Assembly (NCBI RefSeq): GCF_004345855.1
Contig: NZ_SLXN01000002.1
Span: 62,001 to 126,000, forward strand
Length of the DNA stretch: 64,000 nt
Reading direction: 5' to 3'
Source: Sphingomonas sp. BK235
GTDB taxonomy: Bacteria > Pseudomonadota > Alphaproteobacteria > Sphingomonadales > Sphingomonadaceae
Positions 34,737 to 43,130 of the stretch are shown here, piece by piece. The notes beneath the pieces are model-generated. The model saw only the letters and a list, made by a program, of their open reading frames with translations, ran no database searches and was not told the origin of the DNA. Position 1 is the first letter of the stretch. The number at the start of each line of letters is the position of its first letter. Both the position numbers and the translations under genes were made by a program.

Positions 34737-35141
34737 TCAGCCGTCGACCGCCGGCCCGAGCGCTTCGATGATCCGACATTCAGCCACGGTGCCGCCGTCA
34801 CAGGAGTCGATGACCGTCTTCAGTTCGCGGCGGAGTGCGGTCAGGTCGGCGAGCTTGCGGTCCACCGCGCGCAGATGCTCGCTGGCGATACGGTCGATGG
34901 CGGCGCAGTCGCACGTCCGATCGTCCGACAGGCCCAGCAGCGTGCGCACCTGATCGATCGAGAAGCCGAGGTCGCGCGCGCGCCGGATAAACGACAGCCG
35001 TCCCAGCTCAGCCGCGCCATAGGTACGGTAGTTGCCGCCACTACGGGGCGGCTTCGGCAGCAGGCCAATGCGCTCGTAATAGCGGACCGTTTCGACCTTG
35101 GTGTTGGTGGCTTTTCCCAGATCGCCGATCGTCAGCGCCAT
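34737..35141 (-). CDS. MerR-family heavy-metal regulator
   Basis: 134 residues. The MerR helix-turn-helix and wing read 'MALTIGDLGKATNTKVETVR' then 'YYERIGLLPKPPRSGGNYR'. A dimerisation helix follows, and then cysteines at 77, 79, 114 and 122 ('RTCDCAA', 'DSCDGGTVAECRIIEAL'). The paired Cys spaced by eight near the C-terminus matches the metal-binding loop of ZntR/CadR/PbrR-type sensors, so a soft divalent metal (Zn, Cd, Pb or Hg) is likely. It is divergent from a broken cation-efflux gene, with a MerR-type promoter between. The same operator precedes the TonB receptor at 35439-37433. Confidence 0.92.
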   Translation of the reverse strand: MALTIGDLGKATNTKVETVRYYERIGLLPKPPRSGGNYRTYGAAELGRLSFIRRARDLGFSIDQVRTLLGLSDDRTCDCAAIDRIASEHLRAVDRKLADLTALRRELKTVIDSCDGGTVAECRIIEALGPAVDG

Positions 35142-35145
35142 GCCC

Positions 35146-35176
35146 TTGACCCTGTAGCTGTTACAGACATTAGAGG
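35146..35176 (+). promoter_or_regulatory. MerR-type operator/promoter, copy 1
   Basis: TTGACC (35146-35151), a 19-base spacer and TAGAGG (35171-35176). The spacer holds the perfect dyad CTGTA-gctgt-TACAG (35152-35166). A long 19-base spacer with a central dyad is the hallmark of MerR-regulated promoters. It points toward the efflux remnant and overlaps the upstream region of the regulator itself. Confidence 0.8.
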
Positions 35177-35208
35177 GGGTGTCGCGCTCGGCTTCAAGAG
35201 GTGACGAC

Positions 35209-35440
35209 ATGGCAGGCGGATGCTGCGGCGGCTGTGCCGCTCCCACCGACCGGGACGACGCGCGCGCATGGCGGCGCGTGCTGTGGATCGCGCTCGCCAT
35301 CAACGACGGCATGTTCGGTGTCGAGATCGTCACCGCTGCGCTCGGCGTCTTCGGCACCGGCCGGATATAGCGGTCACTACGATCCTCGGCGTCTCCGGGG
35401 GGCTGGCAGATAACCGCCAAGGCATTTGTCGAGCTGGCTC
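35209..35440 (+). pseudogene. Cation diffusion facilitator remnant with internal deletion
   Basis: The 5' end is a good CDF N-terminus: a ribosome site (AGAGGTGAC), then MAGGCCGGCAAP and 'RRVLWIALAINDGMFGVEI', the Cys-rich leader and first membrane helix. The frame stops at 35368-35370 after 53 residues. Just beyond, shifted frames read 'PDIAVTTILGVSG' and 'GGWQITAKAFVELAHS', which look like the last membrane helix and C-terminal tail of CDF transporters. The central ~130 residues with the metal sites are missing. The simplest reading is an internal deletion with frameshift in a former metal-efflux gene controlled by the adjacent MerR protein. Confidence 0.75.
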
Positions 35441-37433
35441 ACTCCGCACCGAACCGGAAGCGGACGCCGCCGTTGATCGTGCGCCCGTCGAGCGGCCCCC
35501 AGGCATCGACGGTCCACGCCCCGTCCGGCGCGCGCCGGGGCAGCAGCAGCGGGTCGTAGCGGGTCTGGCGGACGTCCAGCAGGTTCTCGGCGTTGAGGAA
35601 CAGGCTGACCTTGCCCAGCTTCAGCTCGCCCATCACCCCCAGCTCGACATAGGGACGGCTCCGGCTGCGATAGGGGTTGTCCTCGAGGCTCTGGCGGCCA
35701 GTGTAATAAGCCTCCAGCCCGATCCGGCCGCGATCGTGCTTCTCCCACACCGCCGTCAGCCCGGCGGTATCGCGCGGGGTGAGCGGGACCAGGCGCCGGC
35801 CGATGCCGTCCGGGTTCGGTTCGCGCGCATCCGTGTGGACGTAGCTGCCTGTGAAGGTGATCGCATTGAGGCGATAGCGCAGCAGGAGTTCGGCCCCGCG
35901 CGTGCGCGTCACGCCATCGGCGTTGACCAGCTCGGCGCGGGTGGCGCTCACGTCGCGGAGCTGGACGGCATGATCGATGTTCGACCCGGACAGCGTCAGG
36001 CTCGCCTCGATGGCCCCTCGCGCATAGCCGAAGTCGATCGAGGCGGTGTCGGCCGTCTCGGCGCGCAGACCTCGCAGCGGCACGATTCGCGACAGCCCGG
36101 CCGCCTCCACCTCCTCGATGAAGGGCGTCGGCGCGTAGGATCCCCGGCCCAGCGACGCGCGCACGGTGAAGGGGCCGGGCCTGAACAGCGCCGACACGCG
36201 CGGACTGACGCGCGTGCCATACTCGCTGTGGCCGTCGATTCGCGCGCTGCCCGCCAGCGTCAGGTCCGTCGACAGCTTCTGCTCGGCCTGCACGAACAGC
36301 GCCGGCACCCGGTAGGTATAGTCGAAGGCGGGGAGAGTGCGGGAGCGATAGCTGTCCACCTGATAGGCCGCGCCGGCGAGCCAGGTCGTACCGCCGGTGC
36401 CGCCGCCCAGCGACGCCTCGGTCAGGACGGTGTCGTGGCGGTCGTTCTCGATCACGTCGCCGAAGGTGTGCCGGTGCGCCTGGGTGACGCCCGATGCGCG
36501 CAGATAGAGCGTACCAACGCCGTCGATCGGGGTCTGCGCGGTGAGGCCGGCGTCGAACCGCCGACTACGCTGATCCTGGGCGAAGGGCGAACCGTCCGGC
36601 ACCATGCGGCCGGGCAGCGTGCCGCCGCGACGCTGCTCGGCGAGGGCGCCGACGGTCAGATAGGCTTTCGCGCCGCTCGCGCCCTCCCAGAACAGCCGCG
36701 GCCGGATCGTCCAGCGATCATAGCCCGCTAGGTTGGCCCAACCGTCGCCGTCTATGTCTTGCCGGCGCTGCCGGTTGAACCCGCCGGTCAGCGAGTAGGC
36801 GAGCGCATCGTTCAGCGGACCCGAGTTATAGGCGGTCACGTCCTGACCGCCGCGGCTCGTCGCGTTCAGCAAGAGCTCGCCTTGCTGCACCGGCGACGGC
36901 CGCCGCGACACGAGGTTGACGACGCCGCCCAGCGCGGACGGGCCGTAGAGCGCCGACGCCGCGCCCTTGATGATCTCGACCTGGCCCAGATCGGTCGGCG
37001 GTATCTGGAGAAGACCGATGGAAGGGGTCTGCCCGCCGTAGAGCGGCAGGCCATCGGCGAGGATTTGTGTGTAGCGCCCCTTCAGCCCCTGCACGCGGAC
37101 GTTCGCCGCGCCCAGCGCCGGCGACGTGACCTGAACGCGCAGGCCCGGCGTCTCACTCACCAGCATGGCGATGTTGCCGGGCACCATCGCGATCTTCTCT
37201 TCGATCTCTCCGCGGTCCAGTGCCTCGACCCGGATCGGCTCGTCCTGCACACGGCGGCCGGTGCGGGTCGCCTGCACGACGATCTCCCCGCCCTCCTCGG
37301 CTTCCTCGACAGGTGCTTGCTGCGCTGGCGTCGCCGGTCGGTCCTGCGCTGCTGCGGCGGTCGCCGTCAGGGCCAGACTCGCGAGCCCAAGCGACGACAC
37401 CTCCAAGATGTTGCGGCCCGCTCGGTAGCGCAC
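35439..37433 (-). CDS. TonB-dependent receptor, probably MerR-controlled
   Basis: About 664 residues. It has a signal peptide (SLGLASLALTATAAAAQ), a TonB box region 'GGEIVVQATRTGRRVQDEP', a plug ('TPGLRVQVTSPALGAANVRV', 'EIIKGAASALYGPSALGGVV') and a barrel ending 'GGVRFRFGAE'. The GTG at 37433 is proposed as start because the MerR-type promoter (37486-37516) covers the upstream ATG at 37490, which would lie inside the -10 element; GAGGACG precedes this GTG. The shared operator links it to the metal regulator, so the ligand may be a metal complex. Its 3' end meets the efflux remnant. Confidence 0.88.
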   Translation of the reverse strand: MRYRAGRNILEVSSLGLASLALTATAAAAQDRPATPAQQAPVEEAEEGGEIVVQATRTGRRVQDEPIRVEALDRGEIEEKIAMVPGNIAMLVSETPGLRVQVTSPALGAANVRVQGLKGRYTQILADGLPLYGGQTPSIGLLQIPPTDLGQVEIIKGAASALYGPSALGGVVNLVSRRPSPVQQGELLLNATSRGGQDVTAYNSGPLNDALAYSLTGGFNRQRRQDIDGDGWANLAGYDRWTIRPRLFWEGASGAKAYLTVGALAEQRRGGTLPGRMVPDGSPFAQDQRSRRFDAGLTAQTPIDGVGTLYLRASGVTQAHRHTFGDVIENDRHDTVLTEASLGGGTGGTTWLAGAAYQVDSYRSRTLPAFDYTYRVPALFVQAEQKLSTDLTLAGSARIDGHSEYGTRVSPRVSALFRPGPFTVRASLGRGSYAPTPFIEEVEAAGLSRIVPLRGLRAETADTASIDFGYARGAIEASLTLSGSNIDHAVQLRDVSATRAELVNADGVTRTRGAELLLRYRLNAITFTGSYVHTDAREPNPDGIGRRLVPLTPRDTAGLTAVWEKHDRGRIGLEAYYTGRQSLEDNPYRSRSRPYVELGVMGELKLGKVSLFLNAENLLDVRQTRYDPLLLPRRAPDGAWTVDAWGPLDGRTINGGVRFRFGAE

Positions 37434-37485
37434 ATCACCGTCCTCAACATGCGCGGCGCGGTCGTCGCGACGCTTGCGAGGAAGG

Positions 37486-37516
37486 CCCATAAGGTCTGTA
37501 GCTGCTACAGGGTCAA
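37486..37516 (-). promoter_or_regulatory. MerR-type operator/promoter, copy 2
   Basis: On the minus strand TTGACC (37511-37516), a 19-base spacer and TATGGG (37486-37491). The spacer starts CTGTAGC and carries the dyad CTGTA-gcagc-TACAG, nearly identical to copy 1. It lies directly upstream of the TonB receptor. Confidence 0.8.
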
Positions 37517-37689
37517 GCGCCTCCCTTCGTTTCCGAGTGTCACATCACGGCCCAGCCGACGCCGCGTCGCGAGATCAGGAACACCGCGTCGCGCCCGTCG
37601 TGGCTAGCGTAGCGGAAAGCAGAGTGAGACAATTCCGGTGAAGGGCCCATTTGTGCGCGCGCCGGCGCACGTTTCTGGAGGAGGTCGCC

Positions 37690-38637
37690 TTGTCCGACGA
37701 GTGGCCCAGGATCAGCTACGCGGAGTGGCGCGACACCTGCGAAGCGCTTCACCTGTATATGCAAGTCGTCGGCAAGTACCGGCTCGCGCGGACGCCGTGG
37801 ATCAACCACTCCTGGCACGCTACCTTCTACGTGACCGCCACTGGGGTCACCACGTCGCTGGTGCCCGATGGACCGGGCATCGAGGTCGCGTTCGACCTGA
37901 TCGAGCATATGGTCGTTGGCACCAACGGCGAAGGGCTTTCGGCCAGCTTCGCGTTGCGGCCGATGACCGTCGCTGCATTCCACTCGTCCTTCGTCGCGAT
38001 GATCGTCGAACTCGGCGGTGCCGCGCGGTTCGACCGCCGTCCCAACGAAGTGGAGTCACCCGTCCCGTTCGACGAGGACCAGAGGCAGCGGCCGTACGAC
38101 GCCGACGCGGTCCGCCGATATCACCGCGCGCTGATCTCGATCGATCGGGTCTTCAAGCGGTTCCGCACGTCGTTCCTCGGCAAGTGCAGCCCCGTCCACC
38201 TCTTCTGGGGCAGTTTCGATCTCGCGGTCACGCGCTTCTCCGGCCGACGCGCGCCACAACACGGCGGCGGCATTCCCGCCCTCCCCGATCAGGTCGCCCA
38301 AGAGGCCTATGACCGCGAGGTTTCCTCGGCCGGCTTTTGGCCAGGCGGCGGTGCGGTGGAGGACGCTTCGTTCTACGCCTATGCCTATCCAGCGCCCGAT
38401 GGGTTCGCCGATGCGGCCGTTGCGCCGGCGGCTGCGTCGTGGAATGCCGATCTCGCGGAGTTCATCCTGCCCTATGAGGCGGTGCGATCGGCCGGGGACA
38501 GTGACGAGGCACTGCTCGCTTTCCTTCAGAGCACCTATGTCGCGGCGGCGAGCCTCGGTGGTTGGGACCGCGACTTGCTCGAATGCGACCACGGTCATCC
38601 TGGGAAGGTACGCGAACCCGATCCGCATTCGGGATGA
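37690..38637 (+). CDS. DUF5996 family protein
   Basis: 315 residues, cytoplasmic, with the DUF5996 pattern 'LHLYMQVVGKYRLARTPWIN', 'HSWHATFYVTATGVTT', 'KCSPVHLFWGSFDLAVTRFS', 'GFWPGGG', 'FYAYAYPAPDGF' and 'FILPYEAVR'. Function unknown. TTG 37690 is chosen because GGAGGAGG sits five bases upstream and the family normally begins close to 'WPRISYAEW'. It stands alone between the TonB receptor and the remnants to the right. Confidence 0.85.
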   Translation: MSDEWPRISYAEWRDTCEALHLYMQVVGKYRLARTPWINHSWHATFYVTATGVTTSLVPDGPGIEVAFDLIEHMVVGTNGEGLSASFALRPMTVAAFHSSFVAMIVELGGAARFDRRPNEVESPVPFDEDQRQRPYDADAVRRYHRALISIDRVFKRFRTSFLGKCSPVHLFWGSFDLAVTRFSGRRAPQHGGGIPALPDQVAQEAYDREVSSAGFWPGGGAVEDASFYAYAYPAPDGFADAAVAPAAASWNADLAEFILPYEAVRSAGDSDEALLAFLQSTYVAAASLGGWDRDLLECDHGHPGKVREPDPHSG

Positions 38638-39108
38638 GGTGAGTACGGTCCTTTAAGGCAGGTTCAGATTTGCCGATCGCATCCACGTAGCAACGCGCGT
38701 GGAAGCGACGATTCATCGCGCGCGACCTTCTTCTCAACTGTGGCGTAATCGCTTGTTCTAGGACGCCCTTCCATCCGGACTGGTCGAGCTTCGTCGCGCG
38801 ACTTGGGATCCCGCGTGCTCCCCGAAAGTGGAACGTTCCGGCTGTTGCGACGCGCTGTCGCAGCCCGCAGGTCTACCGGCGCAGCACACAGGACGGCACA
38901 GTCGGGCTCGTCAGCGTCACTTGACCAGCGACCCGGACAAAACCCCCTCAGCCAAGTCAAGGAAGATCATGACGCTCCGCCACGCCCCGGTAGCCGCGGC
39001 ATTCTCGCGGTCTCCGCTCCGGAAGAACTCGGCGAGGCTCGTTGAATAGCATGCTGACGGCATCGCTCCTCGATCGATGCGGCAGAGCAGCGCGGCGAGC
39101 GTCGATCC
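38638..39108. other. Intergenic, no gene recognised
   Basis: About 470 bases with less biased composition. Short frames exist (for example 38828-39049) but show no motif, signal or ribosome site. It may hold eroded sequence belonging to the SDR remnant that follows. Confidence 0.4.
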
Positions 39109-39519
39109 ATGGATGCGGTCCGCGCCCGGCTCCCCGCCCTGCGCAAGGCGCACGGCCGCATCATCCAGGTCAATCCCTGCGCGCCGGGGACCGCCAGCCT
39201 CTTCGATGGGCCGTCCAGCGCCGCCCGCGCCGCGGTCGAGGCGTTCTCGGCCGCCTACCGCGCCGAGCTGGAGCCGTTCGGCATCGAGGTGCTCATCGCC
39301 TCCGCCTGCGGTATCGAGGCGCAGGTCGGCGGAACCGCCAAGGACCTCGCGCGGATCGACGGCAGCATGACGCCGGCCGAGCGCAAACTCTACGGGCGGC
39401 TGATGCGCGTCTGCCAGGACAGGTTGGCCGCGGCGGCCGTCACGGACGGCGCGCTCCCGTCCGCGGAGCGCGTGATCGACCTCGCGACCCACGGCCTCGT
39501 GCCGAAGGCGAGTGCGTGA
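39109..39519 (+). pseudogene. Short-chain dehydrogenase remnant (C-terminal part)
   Basis: About 136 codons matching the second half of a short-chain dehydrogenase: 'LRKAHGRIIQVN' (normally GRIVNVSS), 'SSAARAAVEAFSAAYRAELE' and 'PFGIEVLIASACGIEAQ'. The N-terminal Rossmann motif TGxxxGxG is absent, and the catalytic YxxxK reads SxxxR. It is therefore unlikely to be an active enzyme. Protein-like codon use suggests recent decay, though a small derived protein cannot be excluded. Confidence 0.55.
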
Positions 39520-39536
39520 GCCGGAACCGGCGCAGG

Positions 39537-39947
39537 TCACGACGGGGTGAGCCGGTGCGGCGCCACGGCTCTCGGGTCGGTATCGGGACGAGTCCGCGAC
39601 GATCGGCGGAACAGATCCATGTTGGCCTCGCCCCAGGCCGACAGTGCTCGCAGGATCGGCAGGAAGGTCCGTCCGCGATCGGAGAGGCTATACTCGACCC
39701 GGGGTGGGACCTGCGGGTACACCACCCGATCGATCAGGCCGTCCGCCTCCATCTCGCGGAGCTGGTTCGTCAGGGTCCGCTGCGTGACGCCGGGGATCAG
39801 TCGCATCAGCTCGTTGAAGCGGACCACGCCTTTCTCCTGCAGGTGCCAGAGCGCGACGCACTTCCACTTGCCGTCGATCAGGCTGATCGCCGCCTCCACG
39901 GCACAGCCGGGACTGCAGTCCAGATGGGCGTGGCGGGCCTTCACCAT
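39537..39947 (-). CDS. HxlR-family transcriptional regulator
   Basis: 136 residues: 'CSPGCAVEAAISLIDGKWKC' followed by a winged helix ('RFNELMRLIPGVTQRTLTNQ', 'REMEADGLIDRVVYPQVPPR', 'VEYSLSDRG'). The N-terminal Cys pair resembles redox-sensing HxlR members such as HypR and QorR. Start ATG 39947 gives MVKARHAHLDCSPG. It is divergent from a quinone-oxidoreductase-like gene, the usual HxlR arrangement, so it probably represses that gene and itself in response to electrophiles or aldehydes. Confidence 0.93.
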   Translation of the reverse strand: MVKARHAHLDCSPGCAVEAAISLIDGKWKCVALWHLQEKGVVRFNELMRLIPGVTQRTLTNQLREMEADGLIDRVVYPQVPPRVEYSLSDRGRTFLPILRALSAWGEANMDLFRRSSRTRPDTDPRAVAPHRLTPS

Positions 39948-39962
39948 CGCGGTATCCCTTCG

Positions 39963-39975
39963 TGCACTGGGTGCA
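39963..39975. promoter_or_regulatory. Possible HxlR operator
   Basis: The perfect dyad TGCAC-tgg-GTGCA lies in the 98-base gap between hxlR and the divergent dehydrogenase gene. HxlR regulators bind short inverted repeats in such gaps; the match to this one is inference. Confidence 0.4.
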
Positions 39976-40045
39976 AAACTTGTGCGTATGGCTGGTGTGG
40001 CCATCGCGGCCTATCTCGCCGGCCAACACAATCGGAGACGCAGAC

Positions 40046-41059
40046 ATGAAGGCCGTCGGTTACCAACTGCCCGGATCGATCGACCGCGCGGACGCTCTGG
40101 TCGACATCGAGCTTCCCGATCCGTCGCCGACCGGACGCGATCTCCTCGTCGAGGTGCGCGCGGTCTCGGTCAATCCGGTGGACTATAAGGTGCGTCGCAG
40201 CGCTGCGCCGCCGGAGGGCGAGTGGAAGATACTGGGCTATGACGCGGCCGGCATCGTGCGCGCCGTCGGTCCGGAGGCGACGCTCTTCCAGGCCGGCGAC
40301 CAGGTCTACTATGCCGGTTCGATCACGCGACCCGGTACCAATGCGGAACTGCATCTCGTCGACGAGCGGATCACCGGCAGGAAGCCCTCGTCGCTGGACT
40401 GGTCCGAGGTCGCGGCCCTGCCGCTGACCTCGCTGACCGCATGGGAGGCGCTGTTCGACCGCCTCGACGTGAACAGGCCGGTACCGGGCGCGGCCCCGGC
40501 GATCCTCATCATCGGCGGTGCCGGTGGCGTGGGTTCGGTCGCGGTGCAGATCGCCCGTCAGCGCACCGACCTGACCGTCATCGCGACGGCCTCCCGTCCC
40601 GAGACGCAGGCGTGGACCGGGGAACTCGGCGCGCATCACGTGCTCGATCATTCCAGACCGCTGGCGGCGCAGGTCGCGGCGCTCGCCATCGGTGCACCGG
40701 CCTTCGTGTTCTCGACCACGCACACGGCCGATCACGTCGCCGAGGTCGTTGAGCTGATCGCGCCTCAGGGCCGCTTCTGCCTGATCGACGATCCGGACGG
40801 CTTCGACGTCATGGCGTTCAAGCGCAAGGCGGTGTCGATCCACCACGAGCTGATGTTCACGCGCGCGATCTATGGCACGCCCGACATGGGCGAGCAGGGC
40901 CGCATCCTCGACGAGGTCGGCCACCTCGTCGACGCGGGAAAGCTGCGCACGACGGTCACCCAGCGGATCGCGTCCATCAACGCCGCGAATCTCAAGCGCG
41001 CCCATGCCATGATCGAGGGCGGCGGCACCCGCGGCAAGATCGTGCTGGAAGGCTTCTGA
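40046..41059 (+). CDS. Zinc-type alcohol dehydrogenase/quinone oxidoreductase family protein
   Basis: 337 residues of the MDR superfamily. The GroES-like domain has 'VRAVSVNPVDYKVRRSAAPP' and 'ILGYDAAGIVRAVG'. The nucleotide-binding loop is 'LIIGGAGGVGSVAVQIARQ'. The structural-zinc cysteines are absent, as in quinone oxidoreductase-like members that use NADPH. Expected to reduce quinones or unsaturated aldehydes. It is divergent from hxlR, which very likely regulates it. Followed after 93 bases by a broken DUF1330 gene. Confidence 0.92.
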   Translation: MKAVGYQLPGSIDRADALVDIELPDPSPTGRDLLVEVRAVSVNPVDYKVRRSAAPPEGEWKILGYDAAGIVRAVGPEATLFQAGDQVYYAGSITRPGTNAELHLVDERITGRKPSSLDWSEVAALPLTSLTAWEALFDRLDVNRPVPGAAPAILIIGGAGGVGSVAVQIARQRTDLTVIATASRPETQAWTGELGAHHVLDHSRPLAAQVAALAIGAPAFVFSTTHTADHVAEVVELIAPQGRFCLIDDPDGFDVMAFKRKAVSIHHELMFTRAIYGTPDMGEQGRILDEVGHLVDAGKLRTTVTQRIASINAANLKRAHAMIEGGGTRGKIVLEGF

Positions 41060-41152
41060 GGCGATGCGCGACGCTCGCCGGCAGCTGCCGCGCCGGTCAC
41101 CGGCGGGCGGCCGCTCGCTCGGCCGACATTCGTCTCGAAAGGACCGACCCAG

Positions 41153-41439
41153 ATGCCAGCCTATGCCGTGTTCCTGCGCAACGGGATCGTCGATCCCGCC
41201 GAGTTCCAGACCTATCTCGACAAGGTCGACGCCAGCTTCGAAGGTCATGACGTGACGTTCCTGGCCGACTATGGCGCGATCGAGACGCTCGAGGGGGAGG
41301 CCGTGGAGGGCGCGGTCTTCCTCCAGTTTCCCCACATGCCGCGGCGCGACGCTGGTATCGCAGCCCCGCCTATCAGACCGTCGCCCAGCATCGCTTCCGG
41401 GGCGCGCGGTACCTGGGCTTCATCGTGGCGGGGCAGTAG
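41153..41439 (+). pseudogene. DUF1330 family gene with a one-base frameshift
   Basis: Codons 1-62 read as DUF1330 ('AYAVFLRNGIVDPAEFQTYL', 'EGAVFLQFPHM'). Just after ATG 41336-41338 the frame is lost. Skipping one base restores the family C-terminus 'RRWYRSPAYQTVAQHRFRGA' and 'RYLGFIVAGQ', ending at TAG 41437-41439. The total length is one base short of a multiple of three, consistent with one deleted base (probably a G after ATG). It could be a sequencing error or a recent mutation. Confidence 0.8.
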
Positions 41440-41623
41440 CGCTCCACCGGTGGCCCTGGCGTCGGCCGTGAAAGGCATCGGACAATCCTCCATCGGACAC
41501 ACGCTCGTGCAGGGTCGCGCTCGCGCAGGCGCGCGCCATCACGACACCGGGCGATGATCGTCGCGCTATTGACGCGAGAGCGGCGGACGGCCGCGGCGCA
41601 AGGCGCGACCGTCCACCGTCACG

Positions 41624-42613
41624 TCAGGCGCTCGCCGCGCCCGAGACGTCGATCACCACCTTGCCGCGGAGCCCTCGCGCCGAGCCGTTCTCCAGCAGCT
41701 CGTGCGCCTCGCCGATGCGGGCGAGCGGCAGCGTGGCGCCGACCACGGGTTTGACCAGACCGCGCTCGATCAATCGGGTGAGCGCATCGAGCTTGCCGCG
41801 GTTCTGGCGCGTGAACACGAAATGGTACGCCGCATTCTTGCCCCAGGCCTCGATCAGATTCTGCGGCTGCGCGATATCGACGAGGCTGACGACCCGACCC
41901 CCATCGGCGAGAACGAGCGGGCTGCGCGTGAGCGCGTCACCCCCGATCGTGTCGAAGACGACGTTCACGCCCTCGCCATGCGTCAGCCGGGCAACAGCGT
42001 CCACATAGTCCTCGGCGGTATAGTCGATCGTCTCGTCGGCGCCGAGCGAGCGCACGAAATCGTGGTCGCGCGCGCGCGCGGTCGTGATCACGCGCGCGCC
42101 GATCGCTTTGGCCAGTTGCACGGCGATCGTTCCGACACCGCCCGAGCCGCCGTGGATCAGGATCGTCTCGGCCGCCTGCAACTGGGCACGCTGGACGAAC
42201 GCTTCCCAGACCGTACCGCCGACCAGCGTCAGGCTCGCCGCTTCCGCATGCGTGATGTTGCGCGGCTTGCGACCGACCAGTTCGACGTCGGCGACGTGCT
42301 GCTCCGCATAGGAGCCCGCGCCGCCGAAGATCTTCGGCGTGTAATAGACCTCGTCGCCGATCTGGAAGTCATGCACCTCCGAACCGACTTCCTCGATGAC
42401 GCCGGAGATGTCGTGACCGATGATGGCGGGCAGCGGCACGTAGTCGACATAGTCGCCGCGGCGGATCTGATAGTCGAGCGGGTTGATCGCGGTGGCGTGG
42501 ACCCGCACGCGCACCTGGCGCGCGCCGACGTCGGGCACCGGTACGTCGCGCAGTTCGAACGCGTCCGGGCCACCGAAGCGGGTGAGCACGGCGGCCTTCA
42601 TGGTCTTGGTCAC
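41624..42613 (-). CDS. NADP-dependent quinone oxidoreductase family protein
   Basis: 329 residues, MDR superfamily: '[20 protein letters not shown]', '[17 protein letters not shown]', '[19 protein letters not shown]', '[12 protein letters not shown]'. No zinc ligands are apparent. It is the second reductase of this type within 1.6 kb and differs clearly from the plus-strand one, so it is not a recent duplicate. GTG 42613 is used: AAGGAG lies seven bases upstream, giving MTKTMKAAV. Confidence 0.92.
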   Translation of the reverse strand: MTKTMKAAVLTRFGGPDAFELRDVPVPDVGARQVRVRVHATAINPLDYQIRRGDYVDYVPLPAIIGHDISGVIEEVGSEVHDFQIGDEVYYTPKIFGGAGSYAEQHVADVELVGRKPRNITHAEAASLTLVGGTVWEAFVQRAQLQAAETILIHGGSGGVGTIAVQLAKAIGARVITTARARDHDFVRSLGADETIDYTAEDYVDAVARLTHGEGVNVVFDTIGGDALTRSPLVLADGGRVVSLVDIAQPQNLIEAWGKNAAYHFVFTRQNRGKLDALTRLIERGLVKPVVGATLPLARIGEAHELLENGSARGLRGKVVIDVSGAASA

Positions 42614-42886
42614 GGCGATACTCCTTCATGCTGGAGCATGGCTCATCGCCAGCGCCCCGTTTGCGATGCCGGCGATGTGACTTCTCGAGGCGGCCGTCGG
42701 TAGTGAGCCCGGAACGGGATCAGCTACAAAGAATTTTTGAAGATCGCCGGCTAGGAGGCCGCCGCTCGCAGGCTGGTAGGATGGGAAGCGAGCCTCGATC
42801 GCTGCCGAGAGCCGTCCGGGTGCGTTGGCGGCGCGGAAGGGAGCAGCGCCGCTGGAGCTGGCCGGTGAGACCTTCGCGCCTCATGT

Positions 42887-43096
42887 TCACCCGAAGATCT
42901 CTTGGACGTGCAGGAGATCGGTATATTCCCTCAGACGCGCGATCTTGCCGTCACGGAAGGTGAAGGCGAAATGGTACTCGTTCGCGTACGTTCGTCCGGT
43001 CTTCGTCCTCGCATAGGATCGTGCTTCGGCCGCGAAAGGCTTGGGCCGGTGGAATAGCCGCCAGTTCGCCACCACATCGTCGGTGGGTACGTGCAC
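42887..43096 (-). pseudogene. SnoaL-like (NTF2-fold) protein remnant
   Basis: About 69 codons equal to the C-terminal half of a SnoaL-like protein: 'VPTDDVVANWRLFHR', 'KTGRTYANEYHFAFTFRDGK' and 'IARLREYTDLLHVQEIFG'. The N-terminal half is missing. Upstream the frame runs into a type B palindromic repeat (43131-43185), which may have replaced or split it. The C-terminal family signature is intact, so decay seems recent. Confidence 0.6.
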
Positions 43097-43130
43097 GTTA
43101 CTGAACTGCGCCGTGCCGCTGAAGGTCCGA

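Noticed and set aside
37651-37689. Longer N-terminus for the DUF5996 protein (MCARRRTFLEEVA)
   Set aside because: GGAGGAGG directly before TTG 37690 marks the start, and the extra residues encode the ribosome site itself.
40046-42613. The two MDR reductases as a recent tandem duplication
   Set aside because: They lie on opposite strands and differ throughout, including the nucleotide loop (GGAGGVGS against GGSGGVGT).
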